NCBI GenBank assembly: GCA_902619615.1
Contig: CACNFD010000008.1
Coordinates: 1 to 64,000, forward strand
Direction of reading: 5' to 3'
DNA length: 64,000 bases
DNA from: an uncultured SAR116 cluster alpha proteobacterium
Lineage (GTDB): Bacteria > Pseudomonadota > Alphaproteobacteria > Puniceispirillales > Marisalimonadaceae
The translations under genes were made by a program, and so were the position numbers. This document shows, piece by piece, positions 37,262 to 46,450 of the stretch; position 1 is the first letter of the stretch, and the number at the start of each line of letters is the position of its first letter. The notes under the pieces were generated by a model. It was not told the origin of the DNA. It saw only the letters and a list, made by a program, of their open reading frames with translations, and ran no database searches.

Positions 37262-38179
37262 ATGCCAATTAAAATACATGACAATTTGCCTGCAAGAAAA
37301 CTTCTTCAAAATGAAATTGTAGACGTCATTGATAGTAGTACAGCAGAAAAGCAAGACATAAGACCTTTAAAGTTTTTATTATTAAATTTAATGCCTAAAA
37401 AACTTGAAACTGAGGTTCAATTTGCGAGGTTGCTTGGCGCATCTCCCTTACAAATAGAACTAACTTTAATGACTACAAAAACATATTTACCAAAAAATAC
37501 TCAAAAAGAACATCTTTTCGAATTTTATAAAACTTTAGATGATATAAAAAATAATTTCTACGATGTTCTTATAATCACTGGGGCACCTGTTGAAACTGTA
37601 CCTTTTAAAGAAGTAAAATACTGGAATGAATTGAAAAAGATTATTTTTTGGTCTTCAAAAAATGTTTTTAGAAAAATCGGTATTTGCTGGGGAGCTCAAG
37701 CTCTTTTAAAAATCCTTCATAGTGTTGAAAAACACTCAATGGATAAAAAGTTATTTGGTGTTTATGATCATAACTTAAATCAAGAAAAAAAATATAGATT
37801 AATGCAAGGTTTTATTGACAGATTTCCAATGCCAGTTTCACGTTACACAGAAAATAAAAAAGACGAAATTAAACAAGCAGGTCTTGAAATTCTAGCTTTT
37901 TCTCCAAGTTCAGGAGTAGGTATGGTAAGATGTCCAAAAACAAAAGATTTATTTATATTAAATCATTTAGAGTATGATGCTATTACTCTCAAGGATGAAT
38001 TTTTAAGAGATAAATCGAAGCAAACTCAGATAGATATTCCGGCTAATTATTTTCCAAATGATGATATTAATCTTGAACCAATAAACAGATGGAGACCATA
38101 CGCATTCTTACTGTTTACCAATTTTATAAACGAAGTTTACCAGGATGTTCCATTCAATTTCATAAAGGAAAGTAATTAG
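37262..38179 (+). CDS. metA: Homoserine O-acyltransferase MetA (probable O-acetyltransferase)
   Basis: A 305-residue MetA with catalytic C142 (GICWGAQ), H235 and E237 (NHLEYD), aligning in number with E. coli MetA. Residue 111 is Glu (ITGAPVET). Work on this family found that Glu at 111 goes with acetyl-CoA and Gly with succinyl-CoA, so this enzyme is predicted to make O-acetylhomoserine despite the common succinyltransferase label. It is the first committed step to methionine. It shares the 4-base stop overlap TTAG with the convergent purK. No riboswitch fits in the short gap upstream. Confidence 0.92.
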   Translation: MPIKIHDNLPARKLLQNEIVDVIDSSTAEKQDIRPLKFLLLNLMPKKLETEVQFARLLGASPLQIELTLMTTKTYLPKNTQKEHLFEFYKTLDDIKNNFYDVLIITGAPVETVPFKEVKYWNELKKIIFWSSKNVFRKIGICWGAQALLKILHSVEKHSMDKKLFGVYDHNLNQEKKYRLMQGFIDRFPMPVSRYTENKKDEIKQAGLEILAFSPSSGVGMVRCPKTKDLFILNHLEYDAITLKDEFLRDKSKQTQIDIPANYFPNDDINLEPINRWRPYAFLLFTNFINEVYQDVPFNFIKESN

Positions 38180-39261
38180 GAAATATTTCTATTATAATGT
38201 CCCATTTTTCTACCGGCTTTTACATTTTTTTTACCATAAATATGTAATATATAATTTTGATCTTTATAGAGATTAATATTATTTACATCGTTGCCAATTA
38301 AATTAGTCATTTCCCATTTACCACTACATTCAACGTCTTTAACAGGCAATCCACAAATTGTTCTAACTAAAATATCGAATTGACTACTATTGCAACCATT
38401 TAGTGTCCAATGAAAAGAATTGTGTGGTCTTGGTGCAATTTCATTAAATATTATACTTCCATCTAATAATTCGAACAATTCAATAGCTAAAACACCATAA
38501 AAATTTAAATTTTGTGCTAATCTTTTTGCTTTTGTTTTTAAGTCCAGTTCAATTTTTGAATCTAAATAGGCTGGTGCAGATGTTTTTTTTAATATACCAT
38601 TTTCATGAAAATTTTCTGATAGAGGAAAAAATCCTTCAGTATCATCAAGACTTTTGAAATACATCAAAGATATTTCTCTTTTAAATTCTAATTTTTCTTC
38701 TAAAACACATTCTACAGAACCTAAATTTTCCCAAGCTTCAAAAAAATTTGAATTTTTATCAATATTTAATTGTCCTTTTCCGTCATAGCCTAAAGAGTTA
38801 GTCTTTAGTATTCCTGCTTTAGTAAGTTCCTTGATTGAAGATATTAAGTCATCAGTATTTTTTATTAAAAACCATTTTGGAGTGTTAAAGCCAGACTTAA
38901 TTGCCATTTCTTTTTCTTTAGAACGTATTTGTGCACATCTAAAAACTAAACTACTAGGCACCACTTTTGTTTTATTAGATAATAATTCGAGTGATTTAGA
39001 TGGAATATTTTCAAATTCAGAGGTTGCACAAATTACTTCATTAGAAAATTCAACTAATCTATTATAATCATTCCATTGACCATGTGTGATTTTGTCAACC
39101 ACAGCCTCTGCTGGATTATCACCTTTGGGACAATATAGATGTGTTTTATAACCTGCTTTAGATGCTGACAAAGCTATCATTTTCCCAAGCTGGCCTCCTC
39201 CAATAATACCTATGACATTTTCATCATTAGGTAATATTGGAAAATTATTTAGTTTAGTCAT
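38176..39261 (-). CDS. purK: 5-(carboxyamino)imidazole ribonucleotide synthase PurK
   Basis: A 361-residue ATP-grasp enzyme. It starts with a [16 protein letters not shown] loop, has SLGYDGKGQ (glycine loop) and the metal/ATP segment [13 protein letters not shown]. It makes N5-CAIR from AIR, ATP and bicarbonate in purine synthesis. It overlaps purE by eight bases, the usual purEK order. Confidence 0.95.
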   Translation of the reverse strand: MTKLNNFPILPNDENVIGIIGGGQLGKMIALSASKAGYKTHLYCPKGDNPAEAVVDKITHGQWNDYNRLVEFSNEVICATSEFENIPSKSLELLSNKTKVVPSSLVFRCAQIRSKEKEMAIKSGFNTPKWFLIKNTDDLISSIKELTKAGILKTNSLGYDGKGQLNIDKNSNFFEAWENLGSVECVLEEKLEFKREISLMYFKSLDDTEGFFPLSENFHENGILKKTSAPAYLDSKIELDLKTKAKRLAQNLNFYGVLAIELFELLDGSIIFNEIAPRPHNSFHWTLNGCNSSQFDILVRTICGLPVKDVECSGKWEMTNLIGNDVNNINLYKDQNYILHIYGKKNVKAGRKMGHYNRNIS

Positions 39262-39760
39262 TTTTTATATCTGGTGTAAGTGGAACCTCATTTTTTTGTG
39301 ACGAAAGCCAATTTGTTAGATTTGTGTTTATTTCATTGTTAGACAAACTTAAAATTTTAGCCGCGTAAACGGCTGCATTAATAGCACCAGCTTTCCCAAT
39401 TGACATTGTTGCTACAGGAACCCCACCAGGCATTTGGACTATTGATAAAAGACTGTCAAGGCCATTCAATGCTGTACTTTGGATTGGAACACCTATTACT
39501 GGTAAAGCAGTATGAGAAGCAACCATGCCAGGTAGATGAGCAGCACCTCCAGCACCAGCTATAATAACCTGGATTGAATTTTCCTGCGCCTTTTTTGCGA
39601 AGTCATTCATCCTATCAGGGGTTCTGTGCGCAGATATAATTTTAGTAATAAAAGAAATATTAAGTTTAATTAAAATTTCCTCTGAGAATTTCATGGTTTC
39701 CCAATCACTTTTACTCCCCATGATAATGGCAACTGATGGTTTTACTTCTTGATTATCCAT
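39254..39760 (-). CDS. purE: 5-(carboxyamino)imidazole ribonucleotide mutase PurE
   Basis: A 168-residue class I PurE with the signature [19 protein letters not shown] (catalytic His) and [25 protein letters not shown]. It converts N5-CAIR to CAIR. It is the upstream partner of purK in a two-gene operon. Confidence 0.96.
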   Translation of the reverse strand: MDNQEVKPSVAIIMGSKSDWETMKFSEEILIKLNISFITKIISAHRTPDRMNDFAKKAQENSIQVIIAGAGGAAHLPGMVASHTALPVIGVPIQSTALNGLDSLLSIVQMPGGVPVATMSIGKAGAINAAVYAAKILSLSNNEINTNLTNWLSSQKNEVPLTPDIKND

Positions 39761-39807
39761 GTTTTATCTCTAAATATAATGAAGAATTTTATAATATTTA
39801 CACAAAC

Positions 39808-40368
39808 TTAATCATTAGTGGATAAATTTTCATTGTCCTGAGCATCTATCGAACCCCCAGCTTTTATTATCGCTTCATCTAAATCCTCTTGGGTACATAA
39901 ACTTAATAAAACAGGATGTTTAGCGGTAATGTTTGAAATATTCCAGTGACTTCTTGTTCTAATTTTTTCAATAGTATCTTTGGTAGTTCCAATTAATTTT
40001 GAAATCTGGTTATTTTTAACTTCAGGATGATTTTTTACAATCCAAGCAATTGCGTCAGGTTTGTCACCTCTCCTTGCTAATGGTATATATTTGGGACCTT
40101 TATTCTTGTTTTTATGTTCAGGCAATGGGGAGTTAGATTTTGTAAGAAACAAAGAATTGTCGTTACAACATTTGTCTATTTCTTCTTGAGTAAGTTGCCC
40201 ATTTAGTATTGGATCATATCCTAAAATACCATGACCAACATCACCATCTGCAATTGCTTGAACTTCTAAAACATGAAGATTGCAAAACTCAGCAATTTGC
40301 TCAAAGGTTAATGTAGTATTATCAATCAACCAAACAGCTGTTGCTTTTGGCATGAGTAATGATGTCAT
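39808..40368 (-). CDS. DUF1013 cell-cycle regulator TrcR-like protein
   Basis: A 186-residue protein of the DUF1013 family, which includes the alphaproteobacterial cell-cycle regulator TrcR. It has LMPKATAVWLIDNTTLTFEQIAEFCNL with a helix-turn-helix-like feel, IADGDVGHGI-GYDPI, and a second HTH-like region (NQISKLIGTTKDTIEKIRTRSHW). DNA binding is inferred from family and helices. The gene is monocistronic-looking, with 150 bases of intergenic DNA upstream. Confidence 0.88.
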   Translation of the reverse strand: MTSLLMPKATAVWLIDNTTLTFEQIAEFCNLHVLEVQAIADGDVGHGILGYDPILNGQLTQEEIDKCCNDNSLFLTKSNSPLPEHKNKNKGPKYIPLARRGDKPDAIAWIVKNHPEVKNNQISKLIGTTKDTIEKIRTRSHWNISNITAKHPVLLSLCTQEDLDEAIIKAGGSIDAQDNENLSTND

Positions 40369-40521
40369 TTTCTAAACTCCAATTAATCTTAGTCGAATTA
40401 AAAAATTCAGATAAGAATATAATTTTAAACAACACAAACTGAAATTTGTGTCAGGTCAAAATAATTATGCGGACAAGTTTAATAATTAAATTTAAACATA
40501 ACATTTGTCAATCTTAGAAGT

Positions 40522-41427
40522 TTAGATTTTTCTTGGAAGAGGAAGCATATACTTTAGAAAATTAATTTTCATCTTAGAACCAAAAAAATCACACTCTAAT
40601 TTATTATTTTCTTCAAATAAATATAGTTGAGATAATTTGATTTTAGCTATTCCATACCAAACATCATCTTCCTCATTTAATGACAAAGCAATTACTTCAC
40701 CAATAGCCTCTTTTTTTAGAAAAATTTTATTATCAATTTTATCTAAATTAGAGAACGAAAAATCTTTATTTTTAAAATGTACAGGAACATATTTTTTTTT
40801 TACTAACCCCTTATATTTAATTCTCGCATTAACCTCTTGGCCAATAAAACATCCTTTCTCAAAACTAATTCCACCTAACAAATCAAGATTAATTTCCATA
40901 GGGAGTGTTGTGTTAATTTCTATTTCTTTTGTTCCTTCAGGAATACAATTTTTATATCTGATCAAATCATACCAATTAGATGTGTAGCTCTTATCTATCG
41001 AATTTATAGGTTTTTTCTCATAATAAATTCTATTAATATTAACATTTGTATTTAAGAATCTTTTATCTTTTAATGAATTTTTAGAACATTTTGTGTTTAT
41101 TGACACATGAACATAATAATTAGTTTTTCCAATTTTTACTTCTTTCCTTAAGTTATATATATTTAATTTCTTTATAAGCTCATTTTCACAAAACAAATCG
41201 TATTCAATAAGGATTGATTTATCTTCTGAATAATTTTGAAATTCTAGACTTACTAGTATGTCATACAAAACTTTTCCTTGGGGAGAAAGTAATGCTGCAG
41301 GTATAGTTTCTAATGGTTTTAGTTTAGAAATATCAGATGTTAGAATATTATTTAAAAAATCTACACAATTTAATCCTGAAACTTTTAGTACTTTTCTATT
41401 TTCCAGATAAAGATTTTCTTGATACAT
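40522..41427 (-). CDS. ygfZ: YgfZ/GcvT-like folate-binding protein
   Basis: A 301-residue protein related to the tRNA-modifying/iron-sulfur cluster protein YgfZ. The diagnostic motif KGCFIGQE is present, with FLNNILTSDISKL near the start. YgfZ helps maintain certain Fe-S enzymes (such as MiaB) using folate. An in-frame ATG ten codons upstream would overlap leuA; the chosen start gives a 4-base gap instead, and neither has a strong ribosome site. A ten-A run on the coding strand is in frame. Confidence 0.85.
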   Translation of the reverse strand: MYQENLYLENRKVLKVSGLNCVDFLNNILTSDISKLKPLETIPAALLSPQGKVLYDILVSLEFQNYSEDKSILIEYDLFCENELIKKLNIYNLRKEVKIGKTNYYVHVSINTKCSKNSLKDKRFLNTNVNINRIYYEKKPINSIDKSYTSNWYDLIRYKNCIPEGTKEIEINTTLPMEINLDLLGGISFEKGCFIGQEVNARIKYKGLVKKKYVPVHFKNKDFSFSNLDKIDNKIFLKKEAIGEVIALSLNEEDDVWYGIAKIKLSQLYLFEENNKLECDFFGSKMKINFLKYMLPLPRKI

Positions 41428-41431
41428 TTTT

Positions 41432-43099
41432 TTAAATATTGATCTTATTAATTGCACTTAAGACTGCAAGTATAGGCGCAACAGTTATACTTGTATTAAT
41501 CCCACATCCATAAATTGAGTCCTTACCATCATTAATTTTAAGTTCAACGTAAGCTGAAGATTCCGCTTTGGAAGAAGCACTTCTGGTGTTTTGACTGAAG
41601 TCTTCTAATGTAAATTTCAAATCAAAATTTTCTCTCATCCCATTTACAAAAGCTGAAATTGGCCCGTTGCCTTGAGAAGAAAATTGATAAAGTTTATCGT
41701 TGAAATTAACCTTTGCGATAATTATTTCGAGATTGTCTTCTCTATTAGCGCCCTCAACTTTAAAATCAATTAATTGAAATGGTTTTTGCAGAATAAAATT
41801 CTCATTAAAAGTTCTCCATATAATGTCACTTGTAATTTCGTTACCTGTTTCATCAGCTATCTTTTGTACTTTTGAAGATAATTCAACTTCCGCTCCTTTT
41901 GGTAATCTTATTTGATAGTCTGATTCTAATAACCAAGCTGTACCTCCTTTACCTGATTGGCTATTAACGCGAATTATAGCTTCATAAGTTCTTCCAATGT
42001 CAGCTGGGTCAATTGGTAAATATGGAACAGCCCATTTTTTTGAGGGTGATTTTTCCAAATTATCCATACCTTTTCTTATTGCATCCTGATGACTTCCAGA
42101 AAAGGCTGTATGTACTAAAGAACCTGCATATGGATGCCTTTGATGAACAGGTAGTCTATTACAAAACTCAGCAGTATCAATTAGATCATTAATCTTGCTA
42201 AAGTTTATATTAGGATTAATACCTTGAGTAAATAAATTCAGTCCAAGTGTTACAAGGTCTACATTTCCAGTTCTTTCTCCATTACCAAACAAAGTTCCTT
42301 CAACTCTGTCTGCACCTGCCATTAATCCTAATTCAGTTGCAGCAATTGCAGTACCTCGATCATTATGAGGATGAAGAGATAAAATTACCCTCTTTCTATT
42401 ACTAAAATTATTTCCCATCCATTCTATTTGGTCAGCGTGAATGTTTGGAGTAGACATTTCAACAGTCGCAGGAAGGTTTATTATAACAGGTTTTTGCTCG
42501 CTTGCTTCCCAAACATCTAAAACAGACTCACAAACTTCTAATGCATATGGTAACTCTGTACCAGTAAAGCTTTCTGGAGAATATTGTAATCTAATGTTTG
42601 ACTTTTCCAATTTATATAATTGATCTGAAATTATTTTAGCCCCATCAGTTGCTATTTTTTTTACTCCGTCCATGGATTCCTTAAAAACAATTTCTCTTTG
42701 AAGGGTGCTAGTTGAATTGTAGAGGTGAATAATTGCATTTTTGCAATCTTTCAAACTTTCAATAGTTTTTTCTATTAATGGTTTTCTGGATTGAGTTAAA
42801 ACCTGAACGGTAACGTCCTTTGGAATATGATTATCAGTAATTAATTCTCTTACAAAATTAAAATCTGTTTCAGATGCAGAAGGAAAGCCAATTTCTATTT
42901 CTTTAAATCCTATTTTAACTAAATGTTTAAACATGCGCATTTTTCTGACTGAATCCATTGGTTCAATCAGAGCTTGATTGCCATCTCTTAAATCCACTGA
43001 ACACCAAATAGGTGCACTATTTATGGTTTTATTAGGCCATTTTCTATCTAGAATTTTAACAGGTGGATAAGCACTATATTTTTCATATTTATTTTTCAT
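41432..43099 (-). CDS. leuA: 2-isopropylmalate synthase (LeuA type 2)
   Basis: A 555-residue LeuA2. The catalytic TIM barrel has WCSVDLRDGNQAL (metal Asp), the HPHNDRGTA histidine motif and GTLFGNGERTGNVDLVTL. The C-terminal third carries the regulatory leucine-binding domain (YELKINDGKDSIYGCG-like region). It condenses acetyl-CoA with 2-oxoisovalerate, the first leucine-specific step. AAGG lies nine bases upstream of the ATG. A branched-chain-rich leader peptide 38 bases upstream suggests attenuation control. Confidence 0.95.
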   Translation of the reverse strand: MKNKYEKYSAYPPVKILDRKWPNKTINSAPIWCSVDLRDGNQALIEPMDSVRKMRMFKHLVKIGFKEIEIGFPSASETDFNFVRELITDNHIPKDVTVQVLTQSRKPLIEKTIESLKDCKNAIIHLYNSTSTLQREIVFKESMDGVKKIATDGAKIISDQLYKLEKSNIRLQYSPESFTGTELPYALEVCESVLDVWEASEQKPVIINLPATVEMSTPNIHADQIEWMGNNFSNRKRVILSLHPHNDRGTAIAATELGLMAGADRVEGTLFGNGERTGNVDLVTLGLNLFTQGINPNINFSKINDLIDTAEFCNRLPVHQRHPYAGSLVHTAFSGSHQDAIRKGMDNLEKSPSKKWAVPYLPIDPADIGRTYEAIIRVNSQSGKGGTAWLLESDYQIRLPKGAEVELSSKVQKIADETGNEITSDIIWRTFNENFILQKPFQLIDFKVEGANREDNLEIIIAKVNFNDKLYQFSSQGNGPISAFVNGMRENFDLKFTLEDFSQNTRSASSKAESSAYVELKINDGKDSIYGCGINTSITVAPILAVLSAINKINI

Positions 43100-43137
43100 A
43101 ATTCTTTACCTTATATTAAGTTCAAAATTTAATTTGT

Positions 43138-43230
43138 TTATTTATTAGTAATCATCCCGGACCCCTTAGAGCACGGGTTTCTTAATAAATTTAGAACCTT
43201 AATAAGAATTGAATTATAGTTTTTACACAT
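43138..43230 (-). CDS. Candidate leuA leader peptide (30 aa)
   Basis: A 30-codon ATG-TAA frame on the leuA strand, ending 38 bases before the leuA ATG. Between residues 8 and 16 it reads ILIKVLNLL, so seven of nine residues are Ile, Leu or Val, codons including CTT, CTA and two TTA. After this comes RNPCSKGSG. Such a run just ahead of leuA is the classic layout for ribosome-stalling attenuation sensing charged branched-chain tRNAs. The GC-rich segment after the run can fold two ways. Not annotated by size cut-offs; expression is unproven. Confidence 0.75.
   Translation of the reverse strand: MCKNYNSILIKVLNLLRNPCSKGSGMITNK
43156..43178 (-). promoter_or_regulatory. Alternative-fold GC segment in leuA leader
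   Basis: On the minus strand the GC-rich island ACCCG...GGGGTCCGGG offers two mutually exclusive short stems: CCCG with CGGG (plus-strand 43174-43177 with 43156-43159) or ACCC with GGGT (43175-43178 with 43161-43164). Both use the same 5' strand, as in attenuator switches. No T-run follows, so a Rho-dependent or translational mechanism is more likely than intrinsic termination. Stems are only four pairs. Confidence 0.4.
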
Positions 43231-43362
43231 AATAATATAACAATATCAACTGTATGAATATTTAGTCAAGTTATTAGAGTTTTCAATACATTTTTAATAT
43301 TGCAAAATATTTTTTTTAAAACTAATTTGCTGTATATACTTAAAAATTTTTGTGGGAAATTA

Positions 43363-45165
43363 ATGACAGATATTAATCTAATAAGAAATTTTTCTATTAT
43401 AGCTCATATTGATCACGGTAAATCAACTCTTGCTGATAGATTAATACAAGAATGCAAGGGATTAGCTGAAAGAGAGATGAAAGAGCAAGTTCTTGACAAT
43501 ATGGAAATTGAGAGGGAAAGAGGTATAACAATCAAAGCTCAGACTGTCAGGTTATTATACAAGCATACTGATAATAAAACTTACACTCTAAATTTAATGG
43601 ATACTCCAGGTCATGTAGACTTTGCATATGAAGTTTCTAGATCACTTTCTGCATGTGAGGGATCACTTCTTGTAGTAGATTCTTCACAAGGAGTTGAAGC
43701 ACAAACTTTAGCAAATGTTTATCAAGCAATAGATGTAAATCATGAAATTGTGACTGTACTTAACAAAATCGATTTACCTGCTTCTGAGCCAGATAGGATT
43801 AGAAATCAGATTGAAGATGTTATTGGCTTACCTGGAGAAGATGGGATTGAAGTGTCAGCTAAAACAGGGCAAGGTATTAAAGAAGTGTTATCTTCTTTAG
43901 TTGAAAAATTAGCTCCTCCAAAGGGTAATCCCAATGCCCCTTTGCAAGCTCTGTTAATAGATAGCTGGTATGACCCTTATTTAGGTGTGTTAACATTAGT
44001 AAGAGTTGTAAATGGAAGCTTAAAAAAAGGTCAAAAGATAAGATTTATGTCAACCAAGGTTTCTCACACTATTGAAAAACTTGGAATTTTTACCCCTAAA
44101 ATTATAAATGTTGATGAGCTAGGACCTGGAGAAATAGGTTTTATTACGGCTTCAGTTAAAACAGTAGCAGATTGTAAAGTTGGAGACACAATTACTGACG
44201 AAAGAAATCCAGTTCAAACAATGTTACCTGGTTTCAAACCTTCTGTACCAGTGGTGTTTTGTGGTTTATTCCCAATGGATAATGCTCAATTTTCTGATTT
44301 AAGAGAGGCGTTAAGTAAATTGTCTTTAAATGATGCTTCATTTAGTTTTGAAGCTGAAACTTCAGCCGCTTTGGGATTTGGCTTTAGATGTGGCTTTTTA
44401 GGCCTCTTACATATGGAAATTATAAGAGAGAGGTTATCTAGGGAGTTTAATTTAGAATTAATCTCAACAGCACCTTCAGTAGTTTATAAAGTTCATAAAA
44501 ATGATAATAGAAGTGATCTTCTGCATAATCCTGCGGATTTGCCAGATGTAAATCATATTAACTTTATAGAAGAGCCATGGATTAGAGCAACTATTCTGGT
44601 TCCAGATGAATATGTTGGATCAGTTCTGACTTTATGTACAGAAAGAAGAGGAGAGCAGATAGATCTTACCTATGCAGGAGCTAGGGCTATGGTAGTTTAT
44701 AAATTACCATTAAATGAAGTTGTATTTGATTTTTATGATAAATTAAAAAGTATGACATCAGGTTATGCTAGCTTCGACTATCAAATTGATAATTATAAAA
44801 AAGGGGATCTTGTTCGCGTATCAATTTTAGTTAATGGAGATCATGTAGATGCTCTTGCAATGATTTCACACAGAGACCAAGCTGAAACGAGGGGAAGAGC
44901 AATATGCACAAGATTAAAAGATCTTATACCAAGACAACTATTTAAGGTTGCTTTGCAAGCAGCAATTGGCGGAAAAGTTATAGCAAGAGAAACTATTTCA
45001 GCGATGAGAAAAGATGTTACTGCAAAGTGTTACGGTGGGGATATAACTCGAAAGAAGAAGCTTTTAGAAAAACAAAAAGTAGGGAAAAAAAGAATGAGAG
45101 AATTTGGAAGCGTTGAGATACCTCAAAATGCTTTTTTTGAAGCCTTAAAAATGGGTGATAAATAG
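43363..45165 (+). CDS. lepA: Elongation factor 4 (LepA)
   Basis: A 600-residue translational GTPase. G1 is [10 protein letters not shown], then MDTPGHVDF (G3) and LNKIDLP (G4), with the LepA-specific C terminus ([21 protein letters not shown]). The start is the ATG behind GGGA, giving the normal length; an in-frame TTG 21 codons earlier adds a non-conserved stretch. EF4 acts on stalled or initiating ribosomes. Confidence 0.97.
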   Translation: MTDINLIRNFSIIAHIDHGKSTLADRLIQECKGLAEREMKEQVLDNMEIERERGITIKAQTVRLLYKHTDNKTYTLNLMDTPGHVDFAYEVSRSLSACEGSLLVVDSSQGVEAQTLANVYQAIDVNHEIVTVLNKIDLPASEPDRIRNQIEDVIGLPGEDGIEVSAKTGQGIKEVLSSLVEKLAPPKGNPNAPLQALLIDSWYDPYLGVLTLVRVVNGSLKKGQKIRFMSTKVSHTIEKLGIFTPKIINVDELGPGEIGFITASVKTVADCKVGDTITDERNPVQTMLPGFKPSVPVVFCGLFPMDNAQFSDLREALSKLSLNDASFSFEAETSAALGFGFRCGFLGLLHMEIIRERLSREFNLELISTAPSVVYKVHKNDNRSDLLHNPADLPDVNHINFIEEPWIRATILVPDEYVGSVLTLCTERRGEQIDLTYAGARAMVVYKLPLNEVVFDFYDKLKSMTSGYASFDYQIDNYKKGDLVRVSILVNGDHVDALAMISHRDQAETRGRAICTRLKDLIPRQLFKVALQAAIGGKVIARETISAMRKDVTAKCYGGDITRKKKLLEKQKVGKKRMREFGSVEIPQNAFFEALKMGDK

Positions 45166-45182
45166 TTTGTCAAAGAAATGCT

Positions 45183-45539
45183 TTAAAGTTTAGTTTTTAT
45201 TCTTTTTCTTGACGATTTTTTAAGTCCTAAAGCAATAAAAACAAAACTTAATATGGCTAATATAACTGCAGCAGGCATTAACAATATTGAAGATATAAAT
45301 GGATGCCATATAAACCCTGAACAATCGAGAATATCTAATGCCGAACATGGATCAACATATCGACTTACTATTGATTCTGCAATTTGAAGGCTATTTGGTG
45401 CAAAATGAAACCAAAATTGGCCTAGTTGAGTAATTTCATTCTTACCCTCTATTTGTAAAATAATATCAAAATAATTACTAATAAGAGTAAGAATAAATGA
45501 ACATATTCCAAATAAAATTAAAACTCTTCCCACTATCAC
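45183..45539 (-). CDS. Small membrane protein of unknown function
   Basis: A 118-residue protein with two membrane helices (about 4-27 and 80-106) separated by a loop that contains two cysteines (DPCSALDILDCSG), and a basic tail (KKSSRKRIKTK). The cysteine pair lies in the loop between helices, probably on the periplasmic side. I do not recognise a family. It is convergent with lepA. Confidence 0.65.
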   Translation of the reverse strand: MIVGRVLILFGICSFILTLISNYFDIILQIEGKNEITQLGQFWFHFAPNSLQIAESIVSRYVDPCSALDILDCSGFIWHPFISSILLMPAAVILAILSFVFIALGLKKSSRKRIKTKL

Positions 45540-45619
45540 TTTATATAGTCCATTTATAATTTTGTGTTTAATCTAAAACGTATAAAAAATATTTCAATAT
45601 AATAATAACTTATATTACC

Positions 45620-45648
45620 TTGCTCCAAAAAAAATGTTGATGTAAAAT
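45620..45648 (+). promoter_or_regulatory. Candidate promoter for tRNA-Ser
   Basis: TTGCTC and TAAAAT spaced by 17 bases, the -10 box preceded by TG and ending 10 bases before the tRNA. The CTTG-type -35 is common in alphaproteobacteria. Confidence 0.5.
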
Positions 45649-45658
45649 TTTAATTTTT

Positions 45659-45748
45659 GGAGGGGTGGCCGAGCGGTTTAAGGCGCACGCCTGGAAAGCG
45701 TGTTGGGGTTAACGCCTCTCAAGGGTTCGAATCCCTTCCTCTCCGCCA
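45659..45748 (+). tRNA. tRNA-Ser, anticodon GGA
   Basis: A 90-base class II tRNA. The acceptor stem GGAGGGG pairs with CCTCTCC (one G-T pair), the anticodon arm CACGC/GCGTG holds CTGGAAA (anticodon GGA, reads TCC/TCT), a long variable arm follows, the T-arm is AAGGG-TTCGAAT-CCCTT, and G-CCA ends it. Confidence 0.97.
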
Positions 45749-45878
45749 TTAAGATAACTTCCTTATGTTACCCAACTATAATCAGAAATCTTTAAAACTT
45801 TATTATCTTTGTAATAAAACTGTAATAAATCTGAAATTAAGTAAATCGTACATAAATAATATCAAGGAGAAAAAGATA

Positions 45879-45977
45879 GTGGATTGGCTATCAAAAATTA
45901 TAGAAAATTTTGTAAACAAATATTTTGAACAAAAAGCAGTTCCAAAATATCTGTCAGGCATAAAAAAACCTAATTAG
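45879..45977 (+). CDS. Possible 32-aa small protein after tRNA-Ser
   Basis: A GTG-started frame of 33 codons, preceded by AAGGAG nine bases upstream, the best ribosome site in this intergenic region. The product begins VDWLSKIIENFVNKYFEQ, which would make an amphipathic helix, and ends in a basic tail. A longer in-frame ATG version exists but begins in the bases just after the tRNA and lacks a ribosome site. No family recognised; may be spurious. Confidence 0.35.
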   Translation: MDWLSKIIENFVNKYFEQKAVPKYLSGIKKPN

Positions 45978-46026
45978 GCAAATCATAAAGAGGGTGTGAA
46001 GAGGTTGTTGCCAAGACATGGATATT

Positions 46027-46332
46027 TTATGAAATTATTTCATTAGTATTATTATCAACTATAACTGGATTTTTATAAAATTTTATATCAGGTGCTGAGA
46101 ACCTTTCTGTAATCCATTTAACTCTATCTTCATTAAACCAACTTTTTGCATTTTCTAGATTATCAAAGCAATAAACGCCACCTGCTAAATTCTTTGAAGT
46201 ATTACATATATAATTTTTTCTAATTAAACCAGGGGTATCCTTATATATAGGAGATGTTTCTAAAAATTTTTCTTTCAAAACCGTATCGTTTAATTCTTTA
46301 TCTATTTCAAAGGTAACAATTGCAATTATCAT
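46027..46332 (-). CDS. YdhR-like/ABM-family putative monooxygenase
   Basis: A 101-residue protein. The pattern VTFEI, FLETSPIYKDTPGLIRKNYI, GGVYCFDNLENAKSWF and PVIVDN matches the YdhR/ABM-type family, small dimeric ferredoxin-fold proteins thought to act as cofactor-free monooxygenases on aromatic compounds. It is the last gene of a minus-strand set with a tautomerase, suggesting a shared small-molecule pathway. Substrate unknown. Confidence 0.78.
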   Translation of the reverse strand: MIIAIVTFEIDKELNDTVLKEKFLETSPIYKDTPGLIRKNYICNTSKNLAGGVYCFDNLENAKSWFNEDRVKWITERFSAPDIKFYKNPVIVDNNTNEIIS

Positions 46333-46450
46333 TATTAATATCCTTAACTATAAATTTATTATTTAAATTCTTCAGAACTAAATTCGTGTACCACAATACC
46401 AAATATTGTTCATATGTTTTAAGTAATTCCTTTTCATTTCTCTCACTCAT
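46307..46450 (-). CDS. Possible 47-aa overlapping small ORF
   Basis: A 47-codon frame whose ATG overlaps the tautomerase stop by eight bases and whose end overlaps the next gene's start by 26 bases. The product (MSERNEKELLKTYEQYLVLW to start) is hydrophilic then helical and ends in a Cys-containing tail NDNCNCYL. It bridges two genes in an otherwise 110-base gap, which favours translational coupling, but no family is recognised and it could be noise. Confidence 0.35.
   Translation of the reverse strand: MSERNEKELLKTYEQYLVLWYTNLVLKNLNNKFIVKDINNDNCNCYL

Noticed and set aside
45765-45977. 70-codon ATG form of the frame after tRNA-Ser
   Set aside because: Starts 17 bases after the tRNA without a ribosome site; only the shorter GTG form has AAGGAG.
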